A stretch of 64,000 bases of DNA. Origin: CAZGIF01 sp964526045. Lineage in GTDB: Bacteria > Patescibacteriota > Gracilibacteria > Absconditabacterales > Absconditicoccaceae. Positions 1 to 12,193 of the stretch are shown here, piece by piece; position 1 is the first letter of the stretch; each line of letters begins with the position of its first letter. A program made the position numbers and the translations under genes. Under the pieces are notes generated by a model. It ran no database searches. It had not been told where the DNA came from and worked only from the letters and a program-made list of their open reading frames with translations. The stretch lies in NCBI GenBank assembly GCA_964526045.1, contig CAZGIF010000005.1, positions 109,892 to 173,891 of the forward strand, given 5' to 3'.

Positions 1-1
1 A

Positions 2-1318
2 CGCAACAATGCCACAACAAAAAATATCGAAAAAAGGCTCTCTACACAAAAGTCAGTTGAACAGAACTCACAAAAAGAAAAAACATCAGAAAAAGAAGAA
101 GTAGGAGATACACAACAAGAAAAAACGACACATAGCACAACAGAGCAACAGTCAGAAAAGTGAGAAAAATCAGAAACATCAAAACAAGAAAAAACAAAAG
201 AAAAACAATGAAAAAAGAAAACGTCATTTTGGTGATGAATCAAAAATCGACGAAAGAAAAAACGTAGAAAGCGAAAAGAATCTCTTCGATGAAAACAAGA
301 TAGAAAAGATCCAATAGCATACATTGCCAATCTAAAAAAATCATGACGTGATATGTACTGAGCTACAACAAAACTATGAGCAATGTTAGAAGAAATGTCT
401 TGGCTCAAGGATATTCCACTCAATGTAAATAACTGAAAGGGACTATTTAATGATAGACCGAGTTGAACTGCATGATACTATGCCTGAACTTTATCTTTAG
501 ACAACCGTATCAAAAATTTATTTTTGAGACTGTTTTTATGAAAAAGAAAATATGATCTAGATGCACATATTCCCATAGAAATAAATGTCCTAGAAAACAA
601 TGAACTTGTAACATTACACGAATATACTCACGCCTCTGTCATGGCAGTACAAGAAACACTGAGACAGTACGAGTCACTAGACAAAGAAGAAAGGAAATCT
701 TTTTTTGAACAGAAAGATTCATACACACACTCTCTTTCGTCTCCAGAAACAATAGAACAACAAATAGATGCAAACAAGAAACTTGATAAAATTCAAGATT
801 TTCTCAAAAAGAATTATGATCTATATGTTGATATTGTGGAAGATGTGGAATATGAACTTATCATCAATGCATGTGAAGAATATGACCAACTTGATTTACT
901 CCAAAAGGCTACAAAAGAAAATGAAGAATCTTTTTATATAAACAAGAGTAAACTTTTAAAGTTAGCAAAAAAAAATAAAAAGTTTCACAAAACTCTTGAA
1001 GACATACTCATGCCTCCTGTAGATTATCATATAGAAAAGGATGAGCTTCTCACATGTGCATTCAGCTCACCAAAACACCAAATTGCATTCAGATTTATAG
1101 ACTATGATGTCAATTGAGAAACAAAAAGTCTTTTGGAATATATACAAGAACTTACCAAAAAACTTATAAATAAACCATGTGATTCTCTTGTATCAGAACT
1201 TGAAGTCCCAATGGAATTAGAAAAAATATCTGAAGAAGAACTAGCAGAAATGGAAAAAGAGATGGAAAAAGAAATGGAAAAAGAAATGCAGGAAGAATCA
1301 CAAAAACAAGAAAAATAG
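2..1318 (+). CDS. Unknown protein with HExxH motif (3' part only)
   Basis: The frame is open from base 2 to a TAG at 1316-1318 when TGA is read as Gly, so this is the last 438 residues of a gene that starts before the window. The first ~85 residues are Lys/Glu/Ser/Thr-rich and look disordered, followed by a very basic Lys/Arg stretch. Around residue 206 there is HEYTH, which fits the HExxH zinc-protease signature, inside a predicted helical C-terminal half. The end is a Glu/Lys/Met-rich repeat (EMEKEMEKEMQ). I cannot assign a family. A zinc peptidase is possible, but the HExxH could be chance. No operon partner is visible; uvrC follows after 67 bp. Confidence 0.7.
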
Positions 1319-1385
1319 AACATTGTAATTTACTACACAATAAATAAAAATAACATACAAGTCGTATGTTTATTCTCCCAATCAC

Positions 1386-3149
1386 ATGATAAAAGAAGAA
1401 GCACAGCTCCAACTCTTCCCTCCCTCGTCAGGTGTCTATCTTTTCAAAAATAAAAGAGGTGTCATTTTGTATATTTGAAAAGCGAAAAATCTATCCAAAA
1501 GAGTGTCGCAATATTTTTCTCCGTGATCAGTTCGAAAGCAAGAAATGGTTATGGAAGCAGACAAAGTAGAATTTATCACAACATGATCAGAAGCATGAGC
1601 ATTGTATTTGGAAGAAAATCTTATCAAACAACACAAACCAGAATACAATAGACTACTAAGAAACAACTCACAATACGTTTATATCAAAATTACACATGAG
1701 GTTTTTCCTCAAATTTTCTTGGTAAGAAAAAGAAGAAACGACAAAGCAATATACATTGGACCAAAACACAATTCTAAAGCACTCAAAAAACTACTCGCGT
1801 ATTGCAAAGAATATTTTCAGCGAAGATGATGCAAAACGGCACAATTCCGTCAATGAAAAGTGTGTTATGAATTTCATTTCAAAACGTGTAAATGACGATG
1901 TGTACGAAATAAAAAAGAAAAACCAGCGTGACTTGAAGACGAACAAATCTCCCCAGATGTTTATAAAGACATCATCAAATCTATAAGCAGTTTTTTTAAG
2001 TGAAAAACCAAAGAACTCAAAGACAAAATTTTTGCAGATATACAAAATTGTATTGAGACACAAAATTTTGAACGAGCGCAACAACTCAAAAGCATATATA
2101 CAAGTATTGATTGATTTATTGAAAAGCAAAATGTTGTTTTGGAAAAACCTATTGATTGTACACTCTCATACGTCACGTGTGTGCAAGATCGATATGTATT
2201 CTGTTTAGTTACAATAATTGATTGAAAAATTATTGATATTGTGAGAGAGAAGAAATCTACTCATGATATACAAATTACATGACTCATGCTTGCACTAGAA
2301 CAAGAAGCAAATTGTACATTTGATCGATATATTCCTGAGTCTTTTCAACAGCCACTCCAAAGAGAGTCGCTTCTACAAACAGAAGCATCAACATTTCCTC
2401 TTGTATGATTTTGCGCACCAACAGGCAAGTTAACAAAAAAACTATGGTGACATATTGCTCCTACAATCGATCGCACTATCCAATCATTTATTAGTTCCGA
2501 TTCCTTGGAGTCACAAAGCGTTATGAACTCACTTTTACAAACAATCCAAACAAGATATTGACTTATGTCATATCCCTACCGTATAGAATGTATAGATATT
2601 TCGCATTTGAGTGGGTGACGAATTTCTTGAGGACTCTCCTGTATGGTTTGAGGAATCCCCTATCCCAAATGATATCGTCAGTACAAGATTTGAAAACTTA
2701 CTGGTAAAGCCAAAAACGATGATTATGCAAATCTCAAAGAAATTATTATTAGAAGATTTAAATTAACAAAAAATCAAACGGACATAGATGTAAGTATCTC
2801 TTCCATGCTCCCAGATGTTTTTATTTTGGATTGATGAAAGTGACAGATTTGAATATTAGAAACTATTCAAAAAGAGTTTCCTTTTTTTGAACAAATAAGA
2901 CAAACGGTAGACTTTATTGCACTATGAAAATGAGAAGCTAGACAAACTGCATCTATTGGAAATGCATCACGTAGGGACAATCAACATGATATTGCGGAAA
3001 CTATATACAAACAGCACTCTGAACGATGACTTTTAGAAAAAAAACTGATCTACGATGAAGCAGATCAATTGATAGTACGTTGTAGAAATGAAGCACATAG
3101 ATTTGCCAACAGATACAGAAAAAAGCAAATGAGCCAAGAACGAAAATAA
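1386..3149 (+). CDS. uvrC: Excinuclease ABC subunit C
   Basis: UvrC makes the 3' and 5' incisions during nucleotide excision repair after UvrA/UvrB find the lesion. The 587-residue length is normal. The N-terminal GIY-YIG nuclease begins PSSGVYLFKNKRG and contains ILYIGKAKNL. A UvrB-interacting region lies near the middle, and the C-terminal RNase H-like nuclease carries ISHLSGG and FILDGGKGQ. The glycines in DGGKGQ are TGA codons, so this gene is strong evidence for UGA=Gly. The start is the first ATG in frame; no clear ribosome-binding site precedes it. It stands alone on the plus strand and converges on dnaA with a 70-bp gap. Confidence 0.96.
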
Positions 3150-3219
3150 TGAGCAAGAAAGAGAGAAGCAAGAAATAAGAAAAGTACGAAAAGAGAAAAA
3201 TACAAAATACAATCAAGAA

Positions 3220-4713
3220 TTAACCTTTTCTTTGTTCTATTTTTTCCAAAACCACAGTATAATCATGTGCAAGATTTTTATTGTTTTTCATCTTTTTTCC
3301 AAAATTGTTGCAAGCATAGATAACAGTTGCATGGTTTTTTCATCCAAAATAATCTCAAATTCTTTCTAATGTTCGATTAAAATATTGCTTTGCAATTACC
3401 ATAAGCATTTGTCTTGCTTGTGTGATTGATTTATTTCTTTTTTCAGATTTTAGGTCACTAACAGAAATACTATAATACATACTAACAAATTCTACTATTT
3501 TTCCAAACGACATAACAGACCTCGTATTGAGTTCACTAATATCTTCAATAGTCGCTGGTGAATTTTCTTGCGCATGATAACCTAAAGTTTGCAGACACAA
3601 ATAAATACCATCTTCTGAGATATCAGCTCATGTAAGTTTCTTTCTTGTCAAAACGATATTGAGTGCTCATTCCAATTCTCTAATATTATTTGTAATATGT
3701 TTTGCTAAGATTGACAACAAATCAAAATCAATATGTTCTCATTTTTGTCTACATTTTTCTTGCAATATTGCATGTCTTGTTTCAAAATCTGGAGCTTGAA
3801 TATCTGCAACAAGTCATTTAGCAAAACGACTTTTTAGTCTCGCTTCTATATTAACCAAATCTTTTGGTGGTTGATCAGAACTCAAAATAATTTGTTTATT
3901 TCTCATCACAAGTTCATTGAATATATCAAGAAATACTTCTTGTGTTTTTTCTTTGCCAGCCAAAAACTGAATATCATCCAAAATTAATACATCTACTGAA
4001 GACAATTGGGACTTCAATTTTGTCAGTTTATTTTTTCTAATTGCAGAAACGATTGCATCTATAAGAGTGGTACCTGGCATATACAAAACCGTCTTTGATG
4101 TTGTTGACAAAATATGTTGTCATATTGCTTGAAGACTATGAGTCTTTCATAATCCAACTCCTCCATACAAAAACAATGGATTATATACCATTCATGGTTG
4201 CTCAGACACAGCCTTTGCAGCAGAAAGTGCGAAGTTGTTATTGGTACCAACTACCATTGCATCGAACGTAAATTCTGGTCTAAGTTTGATACCAAATTCA
4301 TTTGCTAGGTCGAGAGAAATACTATCTTTTTGATATGTTTTGATATCTTGCTTTGCTACAGCAACGTTAAATAACTTTTGCATATCAAGCATCAAATCAT
4401 TTTTGGTTTTCTTTTGAAAATCAGCAAATATATGATATGTAATCGAATACTGAGGATTAATTGTTGCTTTTATAGATTTGGTCAAAGACTTATGAAAGAA
4501 CTTTTTGATTTGTGTTAACAAAAATTCATTTGAAATTCAAATATGAACGTCTTGTTTTTTTTCATCAATTGACAAAATTCATGTTTTAGACAAAAAAGAT
4601 ATAATCTTTTTTTGATCATGTTCTCTTGAGAGATGTTCAATAACAGTTTGTCGCATTGAGCGTAGGGTTTCCTTTTCAGACTCAGAATAATTAACTATCA
4701 TATCGAACAACAT
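3220..4713 (-). CDS. dnaA: Chromosomal replication initiator DnaA
   Basis: DnaA is the AAA+ ATPase that opens the replication origin. It has 497 residues, the usual size. The N-terminal domain I is recognisable only by position. The AAA+ domain has Walker A LYGGVGLGKTH, Walker B VLILDDIQFL and a sensor region LKSRFAKG. The C-terminal helix-turn-helix carries GGKNHATVIYAC, the DnaA-box recognition signature. Several of these glycines are TGA. Two membrane-protein genes lie upstream on the same strand with gaps of 31 and 57 bp, so all three may be co-transcribed. I see no cluster of DnaA boxes beside the gene, so the origin is not placed here. Confidence 0.97.
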
Positions 4714-4744
4714 AGAGGCTCATTGTACTTAAGAATAAAATAGT

Positions 4745-5182
4745 TTATTTTGTGCGGGCGATTTCTTTGAGTAATAGTGTATGTATATTCTTTTGCACAC
4801 TTCAATCAAGAGACAAACTCTTATAAAATACTTCTTGTAAATGTTGCATACTGTCTATTGATAGTTGATAGTTATCAACCAAAAATTCTCGATCCATAGG
4901 GATTCACGAATGTCGCACATAGATATATTCTAGTAGTGATTGAACAAAATCTCTTCACTCACGTTGGACTATATCATGTATATCATTTTGCCTACGTATA
5001 TGCAAGGCAGCATTTTTTTGTTCTGATATCTTTTGTATTCTACTTTTAGCAAGAGACATATTGATTAATGAAAACACTGCAAAATATACAATCACTGCGC
5101 ATCACGCAAGCACTAGGAATCATCACATAAACAAAGCAAATTGTATAGTCATAAAGTCTGGCATACTTTGTATCATCCTCAT
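4745..5182 (-). CDS. Small single-pass membrane protein, unknown
   Basis: This 145-residue frame has one hydrophobic segment near residues 8-35 (including FALFMGGFLVLAGCAV), followed by a soluble charged part that is mostly helical. No family is recognised. It lies 57 bp after the vWA gene and 31 bp before dnaA on the same strand, so it may share their transcript. The start is uncertain: ATG at 5182 is used here, ATG at 5176 and GTG at 5185 are in frame, and no ribosome-binding site decides between them. Confidence 0.75.
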
Positions 5183-5239
5183 CACATCTCGAAAAAAATA
5201 AAACTTGACGTATAAGAAAAACATTAAACTTAGACTTTT

Positions 5240-6001
5240 TTAGAGTAATAATCACAACAGTACACACACACCACAAAAAAGTAAAATATATTGCATATAC
5301 GAAGAAACGTAATATCTCATAGAAAATGGCAAAGAAATAGCTCCTTGTGTATACGAATCGAGTATGGTCGTCTGAGCTCAAGGATCAATACTTTGTATAA
5401 TTGCAGGATCTACAATAGAAAGAACTGGTATTCAATTTTCTAATAGCACAGTACCATCAGGATAACGAACACTAGCTCACTTTTCACTTCACAATCAAAG
5501 TACATACATATCAAAGGGTACACGATTTCACGACAAAGCAATATCACCTCAATCAGTAAACAATAGTGCAATATCTGCAGGTTGAGCATTGAGAGCAAAA
5601 AGATCAAGTGCTTGTCAAATATTTGTTCATCATCATGGCAACATAGAAGTATGCATAGCATCAATATAATCCAAAAACAATCATGAATTGATTGTTGGAG
5701 GAACGTAATAGCTGGCTCTTTGTGAAAAAATTATTGCTCATCGCGCAACCCCAGGCTGTGCAGCAACCATGTCAGGCAACATTTTTTTGACAACGTCTAG
5801 TCTAGACATTATTCATTCAGGAGTTTGAATATCACGAGTATTCATACTATGAGATACATCAATCAACGCAACAATAGTTCAGGGTTTTGTATCATGTCAA
5901 AACAAAAAAAACAATCATACCCCAAAACAAGTCACACAAGCGAGAATCAAACATCCTATAGAAAACATACGAATATGTGCATAATTTTTTCACAACATCA
6001 T
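5240..6001 (-). CDS. Membrane-anchored von Willebrand factor A protein (BatA/BatB-like)
   Basis: The 253-residue protein has an N-terminal membrane segment around residues 14-35, a vWA domain, and a C-terminal hydrophobic segment (YILLFCGVCVLLGLLL). The metal-ion adhesion site is complete: DVSHSM, then GGTNIGQAL with the threonine, then FTDGGD. This layout matches BatA/BatB, vWA membrane proteins usually found with MoxR ATPases and thought to act in chaperone-like complexes. No moxR is seen here. Two adjacent ATGs (6001 and 5998) could both start it. It heads the possible operon running into dnaA. Confidence 0.85.
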
Positions 6002-6105
6002 AAGCGTAGGCAAGTAAAAACTAAATAATGCACAAGCACAACTTGTATGCAAGCAAAAAAACACTATATGTAGAGTATTATATATTTTTATTTTTCTATT
6101 GTTTT

Positions 6106-6744
6106 ATGAAACGACTTATAACGTTGTTATTTGTATTTTGTCTTGGTGTATGATGAGCATTTTTGTATATACAAACCAAACAACAGCAACAACAAACCTA
6201 CATCAAAACAGTACAACAAGCAATCGTTACTCGCCTTGAGCAAACACAACAACTTTCAACAGCTACTATGAACATACAACAAGTATTAGAATGAAAAAAA
6301 TCTCAAACTGACATTATTCCGGCATGGTGAGTCGACGATGTCATATCAGACTTTCTCTTCAAAGATGAATTGATGTTAATCTTGGATGCAGATATCACAG
6401 CATGATATGATCTCAAAGACATTACACAATCATGAATTGTGATTACGCCAGACAATCAGGTAACACTTTTTTTGCCAGAGGCAAAGATTTTGACAGTATG
6501 ACTTAGCAAAGACACGCAAGCGCTTGATAGAAAATTATGACTCCTTACCAAATGAGACATTAAACTTGAATCTGAACTAAGAGCGCAAGCTTTGGAATTG
6601 GTACAACAGCAAGCATTATCGTGATGAATTTTGGAACAAGCACGTCAATGAGCTAGCAAAGCATTTCAAGATCTCTTGTCTCCTTTATGATTGGACGTTG
6701 TCATTCAAACAACAACCTCAGAACCTACATACACCCCACAATAA
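6106..6744 (+). CDS. DUF4230 family protein
   Basis: The 212-residue protein has an N-terminal signal anchor (residues 1-22) followed by a Gln-rich helix. The remainder fits DUF4230: a strand-rich part with ITAGYDLKDI and the hallmark LPEAKILTVGLSKD, then a helical C-terminus. The family is widespread, membrane-anchored and of unknown function. The gene is monocistronic and ends 3 bp from the convergent rnpA stop. Confidence 0.8.
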
Positions 6745-6747
6745 GCA

Positions 6748-7131
6748 TTATATATTTTTTTTGATGAACTGTTCTCGCTCTTGGACAAAGCATTTTTGTA
6801 AATAATCAGCATCTGGGATAGTATTGTTTTTTGTAATCTCAGTAACTTTCTTTTTGTTTGTAGAAACATAGACCTTTTTGAAACTACGTCAAATCATCAG
6901 ATTTGTATCGCACGTAGATTGAATATGTCCACATAGTCTTTTTTTGAGTCAGTGTCTTGCTACTGCAGACCTATACAACAGACGTGGTAAGGTAACACTT
7001 ATTTGATTAAACTGTTTGTTCGGATATTGTTTTATCCAAAAAAATGCATAATGAGACGTATAATAAACAGACCTTTGCTTGACTATATACTGAACATCCT
7101 TTCCTGTCAGTCTAAATTTTTTTGCTAACAT
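6748..7131 (-). CDS. rnpA: Ribonuclease P protein component, divergent
   Basis: The 127-residue basic protein fits RnpA by length, by proximity to dnaA and by pattern. It opens KKFRLTGKDVQYIVKQ, has a central strand ISVTLPRLL, then a basic helix SAVARHGLKKRL in the position of the RNRxKR RNA-binding helix. That motif is altered: RH-G replaces RN-R. A Lys-rich tail follows. RnpA helps the RNase P RNA cleave tRNA leaders. No rpmH, its usual partner, is upstream; tatD lies there instead. Another small basic RNA-binding protein remains possible. Confidence 0.7.
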
Positions 7132-7192
7132 ATCGTATAAAAAGAATAAATCTGACCCTCGTCATGCCCGAGAGAGAAGTTGTATATTTGAG

Positions 7193-8023
7193 CTACATTT
7201 TGGGTAAAGTTTTGTAGAGTGTACGCCAATTATCTTGCATGTGAGACACAAGTTCTTCCAAAGTAATTCATCTTAACTCAGCAACAAAATCATATGTATG
7301 AGCAACAAACGCAGGTTGATTTTGCTGTTTTCTAACGAGCTGAGGAGACAAATAAGGAGCATCTGTTTCCAAGACACACTGCTCTATTGGCGTCAAGAGA
7401 CAACTTTGTCTTATATCATCAGCTTTTTTGTAGGTAATATTACCTGTATATCCAATAAAACAGCCTGGAATCAATTCCAAAGTTTTTTGTGTTTCTTCAG
7501 GACCATATGACCAACAATGAAAATAAAATGTACAATTTGGAAACTTTTGTGCAATGCGCATTGTTTCAGCTCGAGCACTTCTCGTATGTACAATTATTGG
7601 AAGGTGTAGTTTTTGTGCCAAAAGACATTGTGCCTCAAAATACAAACACTGATCTTCAAGTGGTGGATTATCTGGATAATGTAAATCGATACCACACTCC
7701 CCTATTCAAACAATAACGTGTGAATGTTTTGTATATAAAGATTCCAATCATACAACTAAAGACAACAAATCACTATCTGCATCTTTGATTCGACGAGGGA
7801 TCGATGGAATATTACAAGGATGATACCCAATTGTAGCAAGAACTTCAAGATCTGGATACAGAGAAGATGACTCATATGCTATATCGATACCATTTTTGTT
7901 GTACTCATCATTGACTCAGATATTTACAAGTCACTGTCATCACACTTTGACAAACATTTCCAATAATTTTCTCCACTCAACAAATAAATCGGGACAGTTA
8001 AGATGTGTGTGAAAATCATACAT
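7193..8023 (-). CDS. tatD: TatD family metal-dependent hydrolase
   Basis: The 276-residue length is typical. Metal and catalytic residues are in order: DFHTHLN at the N-terminus (HxH), GECGIDLHY (Glu), LPIIVHTRSA (His), FHCWS (His) and LETDAPY (Asp). TatD proteins are TIM-barrel nucleases with 3'-5' exonuclease or D-aminoacyl-tRNA hydrolase activity. The Gly before Glu in GECG is TGA. The gene ends in TAG 61 bp before rnpA on the same strand, so the two may be co-transcribed. Confidence 0.93.
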
Positions 8024-8121
8024 ACAAAAAATACAAAAAATACAAAAAAACTAGATTGCAATCAAGTATTATATACATATCAATTCTATAGACGTTTGCA
8101 ATTTTAATTTTTACTGTTTTG

Positions 8122-9363
8122 ATGGAAATAATAGATACTATACGATTGTCTGTTGCAGCATATGCGGATACAATTATTTGAGTTGTGATTGGAATACTCT
8201 CATTTATGTTCTTGGTTATTATTCACGAACTGTGACATTTTTTGACAGCAAAAAAAGCCTGAGTCAAAGTTTTAGAATTTGGAGTGTGAATACCACCAAA
8301 AGCTATGACTCTTTGGACTGATGCATCTTGAACAGAATATACTCTCAATTGGATTCCACTTGGAGGATTCGTGAGACTCAAAGGAGAAGACCCGGCAGAT
8401 ACAGAAGATTTTAATGCGCCAGATAGTTTTATCAGTGCAAAACTATATCGAAAAATCATCATATTACTTGGAGGTATTTTTGTCAACCTTGTGTTTGCTT
8501 GGTTGGTACTGACATGACTATTTGCAACAGGAACACAACCATTTATGGTTATCCCTCAATCACATCCTGCAGCAGAACTCAATAGTTACCTTATACCAAC
8601 TGTACAAAAACTTGCAAAAGAATGACTATATACACCTACAAATGAAGTCACTATACTTGAAGTTGCATCATGATCTCTTGCGAGCAAAGCATGATTTGTA
8701 TCTTGAGATATTATAACACGCATCGACTCTACACCAGTAAATTCAGTAACATTGACAGATGTTTTACAACAAAAAGTCTGACAGTCATTTGAAGTGTGAT
8801 ATACACACAACAACCAACCAACGACTACCACAATAGTTTGTCCAGAAGATACATGTGTCTTATGAGTAGCAATCGACATTCCATCTCTTCGTGAAGTATC
8901 AATACAATTTCCTCTTACCCAAGCAGCATGAGTTGCATTCGACGAAATGATCACACAAGCGCGTCTTAGTTTTGAAGTATTAGGAAAGTTTGGTAAAAGC
9001 ATTGTTACTTTCAACAGAAAGTGATTAAACGAGTCAGTACAAAACTTTTCTTGACCAATATGAGCAATGAGAATATTTGTTGACCTAACAGACAGAGACA
9101 ATATTGACCAATTCTTTATGTTTGTAGCATTAATATCACTTGCTTTATGAGTATTTAACCTTTTGCCAATACCAGCACTTGATTGATGAAGACTGTTGTG
9201 AGTGTTGATACAAACAATATTTCGTCTTCCAAAAGAAAAATATTTTATCATTGAATGATATATTAACGCTGTTTTCTTTTTCTTGCTCATTGGACTGTGA
9301 CTCTTTATTGCAGCAAGAGACCTCTCTAGATTTTGGGGAGTTGTCATACCCTTTATTGGATAA
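8122..9363 (+). CDS. rseP: Site-2 zinc metalloprotease RseP/RasP
   Basis: This intramembrane protease of 413 residues releases regulators or clears signal-peptide remnants in the membrane. It has the first membrane segment with VIIHELGHFLTAKKAG (HExxH), a central PDZ-like domain (ASKAGFVSGDIITRID), and a C-terminal membrane segment with NLLPIPALDGGRL, whose Asp is the third zinc ligand. The Gly in HELGH and both Gly in LDGG are TGA. The gene is alone on the plus strand, with a hairpin terminator 28 bp after the stop. Confidence 0.95.
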
Positions 9364-9390
9364 CAGTACATACACAACTCTATAACAATA

Positions 9391-9436
9391 AAAAAAACTC
9401 TTCTGACACGAATACAGTCAGGAGAGTTTTTTTTAA
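9391..9436. terminator. Bidirectional hairpin terminator
   Basis: A 12-bp stem with one G-T wobble (AACTCTTCTGAC pairing with GTCAGGAGAGTT) is flanked by an A-run on the left and an eight-T run on the right. It can therefore end rseP on the plus strand and the convergent gene at 9460-11157 on the minus strand. A near copy lies at 11187-11222. Confidence 0.8.
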
Positions 9437-9459
9437 GTTTTTTTTAGAAGTGAATAGTA

Positions 9460-11157
9460 TTACTTTGTAGTAAAGCCTTTTGAAAGCTTGATTAGATTCG
9501 TATTATTTTGTGGGTATCCGTACGTTCAATCAATCAATGTGGTGTAATTTGATCGGTCAAAAGTCCTTATATATTCCATATCAAAAGCAACAATTGTTAT
9601 AGTAGATGTTGGATTATTGATCATAAAGTCTAATATATCTACTGTCACCAAACCATCCTTGTCTAAGCCTACACTAATATCAACATTGTCCAATTTCAGG
9701 GTTTTAAAATCTATGCGTGTATTTGTTGCAAGTGTATTCACACTAGCTATATCTCAATTCTTTAGAAGAATAAATGATATATATGAATTAACAAGCTTTT
9801 GCAGATCACTCGCTAATTTTACGCTTCACATATTTTCAAGCAAACCAGCTAATCATTCAATATCGCTATTATACTTTCTTTTGCCTATATCCAAAGTCAC
9901 ATTCTCTCATGCATTGATGATAGAATACAAAAACAATGTACTTTGCATTTTTTGATAATTATATTTTGTACCCTCAAATTCAAAAGACACGCCAATATCA
10001 TTATTTGTCAATTCATCAGAGTAATATAACATACTATCATCTATATTCTCAAAAGTCTCAGGAAACTTTGATTCCATAATTTTGTTATAGTCGTCCAAAT
10101 ATACTTGTATTGATCATGGTAGTTGTTTGAGTGCTGTATTAAACTGCACATCAAGGAATTCGTTAAATTCATCGGTTTGAATATCATGAAGTTCACGAAA
10201 AAACACTCACACTCACAACAAGCACTTATCTAACTCACTTTTCAATACTTTTTTATTTGCTTCATTTGGGTTTTGTCATAACCTGTTTATAAGTAGTTTT
10301 AGTTTGGCATTTGCTTGTTTCAAAGTTTCTAGTCTTTTTGGTATCAACTTTGTAACATACAGCGAATATTGCACAGTTTTGTGAAAATACTCGCGCTTAA
10401 ACTCATTTTCTACTCTTTCAAAATTGTATTTTATATTTTTGTAATCACCCTTTTGATTTTTTGACATCTGTTTTTTATTATCCTTGTTTTTTTTAACAAA
10501 TGCTTCAACTTGCAACAAAAACTTATAATAATCTTTATCTGATACTTTTCAATGATCGTGATCATAAGATTCAAGGTTCATTGCTATTGCTATATGATGA
10601 ATATTCTCAATCGTAAACGACCCATCTCGGACAGATTCAATATTATTGGTTTGAGAAACAGTATTGTTTTTTGTAGAAGTTCACACACTTATATCTTGTA
10701 ACCCCTCAATATCCAATTCATATTCCTCAACCAAATAGATAATATATTTTTTGACTTCAAGAGCTTTTTGTTGTTGGATTTTATCTAACTTTCAAGAAGC
10801 TAGATAGTAATTAACTCTATTTAGTTCCTTTTGCACATCTGCTTCAAATACTTCCTCACTGATATTATCATCAACAAATTCTTGTTCTCATCATTTCAAC
10901 GCACTCAACATTGCATCAAAATCAGGGGGCGACATAGTTTCAGCTAGATAATCTCAAAAATGAGATACAACAACAGTAGATTTCTTTGTTTTATTAGTTA
11001 GTTCTATAGTATTTTCTTTTGCATCTTCTGTTTCTATAGTAGCTGCTTTTGCATCAAATGATCAGAGAAGCATTTGTTTTGTTATAAAAAATCAAGCAGC
11101 TACATTTGCTACTCAAGCTCAGAGTTTTTGTAAACTTATATTTTTTGATGTTTTCAT
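9460..11157 (-). CDS. Secreted helical protein of unknown function
   Basis: The 565-residue protein has an N-terminal segment, about residues 10-38, that looks like a signal peptide rich in Trp/Ala/Gly/Phe. The next part is acidic, with long helices rich in Lys, Glu and Asn. The last ~150 residues are strand-rich (TLKLDNVDISVGLDKDG and STITIVAFDMEYIRTF). No family is recognised. The gene is bounded on both sides by near-identical hairpins (9391 and 11187), suggesting it was inserted or duplicated as a cassette. Confidence 0.8.
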
Positions 11158-11186
11158 TATTTTTTAGTAATTTATATAAATAAGAA

Positions 11187-11222
11187 TCTCCTGACACGAA
11201 TCACGTCAGGAGAGTTTTTTTT
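11187..11222 (+). terminator. Hairpin resembling the rseP terminator, with no plus-strand gene before it
   Basis: CTCCTGAC and GTCAGGAG form an 8-bp stem around a loop containing ACGAATCAC, followed by AG and a T-run. Stem, loop start (ACGAAT) and T-run repeat the hairpin at 9391-9436. No plus-strand gene ends here. On the minus strand, where the DKNYY gene ends at 11259, the T-tail would be poor. Confidence 0.55.
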
Positions 11223-11258
11223 TAGTTTTAGTGTTTTTAGTTTATTTTTAAACAAGTT

Positions 11259-12056
11259 TTATACTTTTTTACATTGACTGTACTCATTGTATGCATCAGT
11301 TGCGTGTACTGAAACTCTTGTATTGTTTGTCTCTGATACAACAAACGTATCATAATCAACACTCATTTTTACGAGTCACATATCTCACAAACAATAGATA
11401 TTTTTTCCATCATCTGCATATCGACGGTGAGTAAGTGCAAGATTTTTGATATCCAATCATGGAATATATTGCACGAATCATCTCAAAAATACTGTATTAT
11501 GATCTTTTGCCAAGTCATTTCACAAATACTTAAATGTAGATGAAGTTGCTCAATACAACAACAATCATTTTCTATACACACCAAAATCATTTTTAGTATA
11601 ATGTTTGTGAATTACTTTGAATCATTCTCGTAATGCCAATGGCATTGTATTTTTTTTATAGTACATCTTTGTAGTACTTTTTGCATATTTTCAGTTAGTT
11701 TCTAGTGAATTTTGAGCAACATCAATTTTTTGAAGTTGAACATAACTTTCTGTACATCCCTCATCTTCAAAACAATAATTAACATAGTATAATCAATTCT
11801 TATCTTGGACATAATACATACTATAAAAAACGAAACTGACTGGATCTAGGTCAGATACCTTTTTTCATACAAAATAGACAGATTCTGTTGTGACTGCCCA
11901 TGAAGCATCGTGTTGAGTAAAGTTTTCTTCTGATGAGATAACCGTATCGTCTCGCATCACAATATTTTCTGATTGTACATATCGATCTACATTTTCTGCT
12001 GCATACGTCGTCATACACAGACTCAAGAACAAACTCAAACAAACTAGATATTTCAT
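11259..12056 (-). CDS. Secreted DKNYY-repeat family protein
   Basis: The 265-residue protein has a clear signal peptide, MKYLVCLSLFLSLCMTTYA, ending near residue 20. The mature part contains segments typical of DKNYY proteins: YYVQDKNGLYYVNY, then TKNDFGVYRKGLLLYG with ATSSTFKYLGNDLAKD, then RRYADDGKNIYCLG. The family is common in bacterial surface or periplasmic proteins and its role is unknown. An upstream in-frame TTG at 12065 is an alternative start; the ATG at 12056 gives the better signal peptide. Confidence 0.82.
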
Positions 12057-12193
12057 AAAATACAATAATTAATAAAAAAATTTTTGAATAGTTCTACACT
12101 AATGTACTAATACTAAAGTCGTAAATTCTCTATAAAAGTTATAGAATATAATTTTTATAAATAATCAGCAATATATGTCAACACTATTTTTGA

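Noticed and set aside
1350..1370. Hairpin AACATAC..GTATGTT between the first gene and uvrC
   Set aside because: The stem is only 7 bp and A+T-rich, and no T-run follows, so it was not called as a terminator.
8586..9377. A 263-codon minus-strand frame opposite rseP
   Set aside because: It is the antisense of an intact rseP. TGA glycine codons on the plus strand read as TCA (Ser) on the minus strand, so stops are rare there. Composition is Ser/Thr/His-rich with no family.
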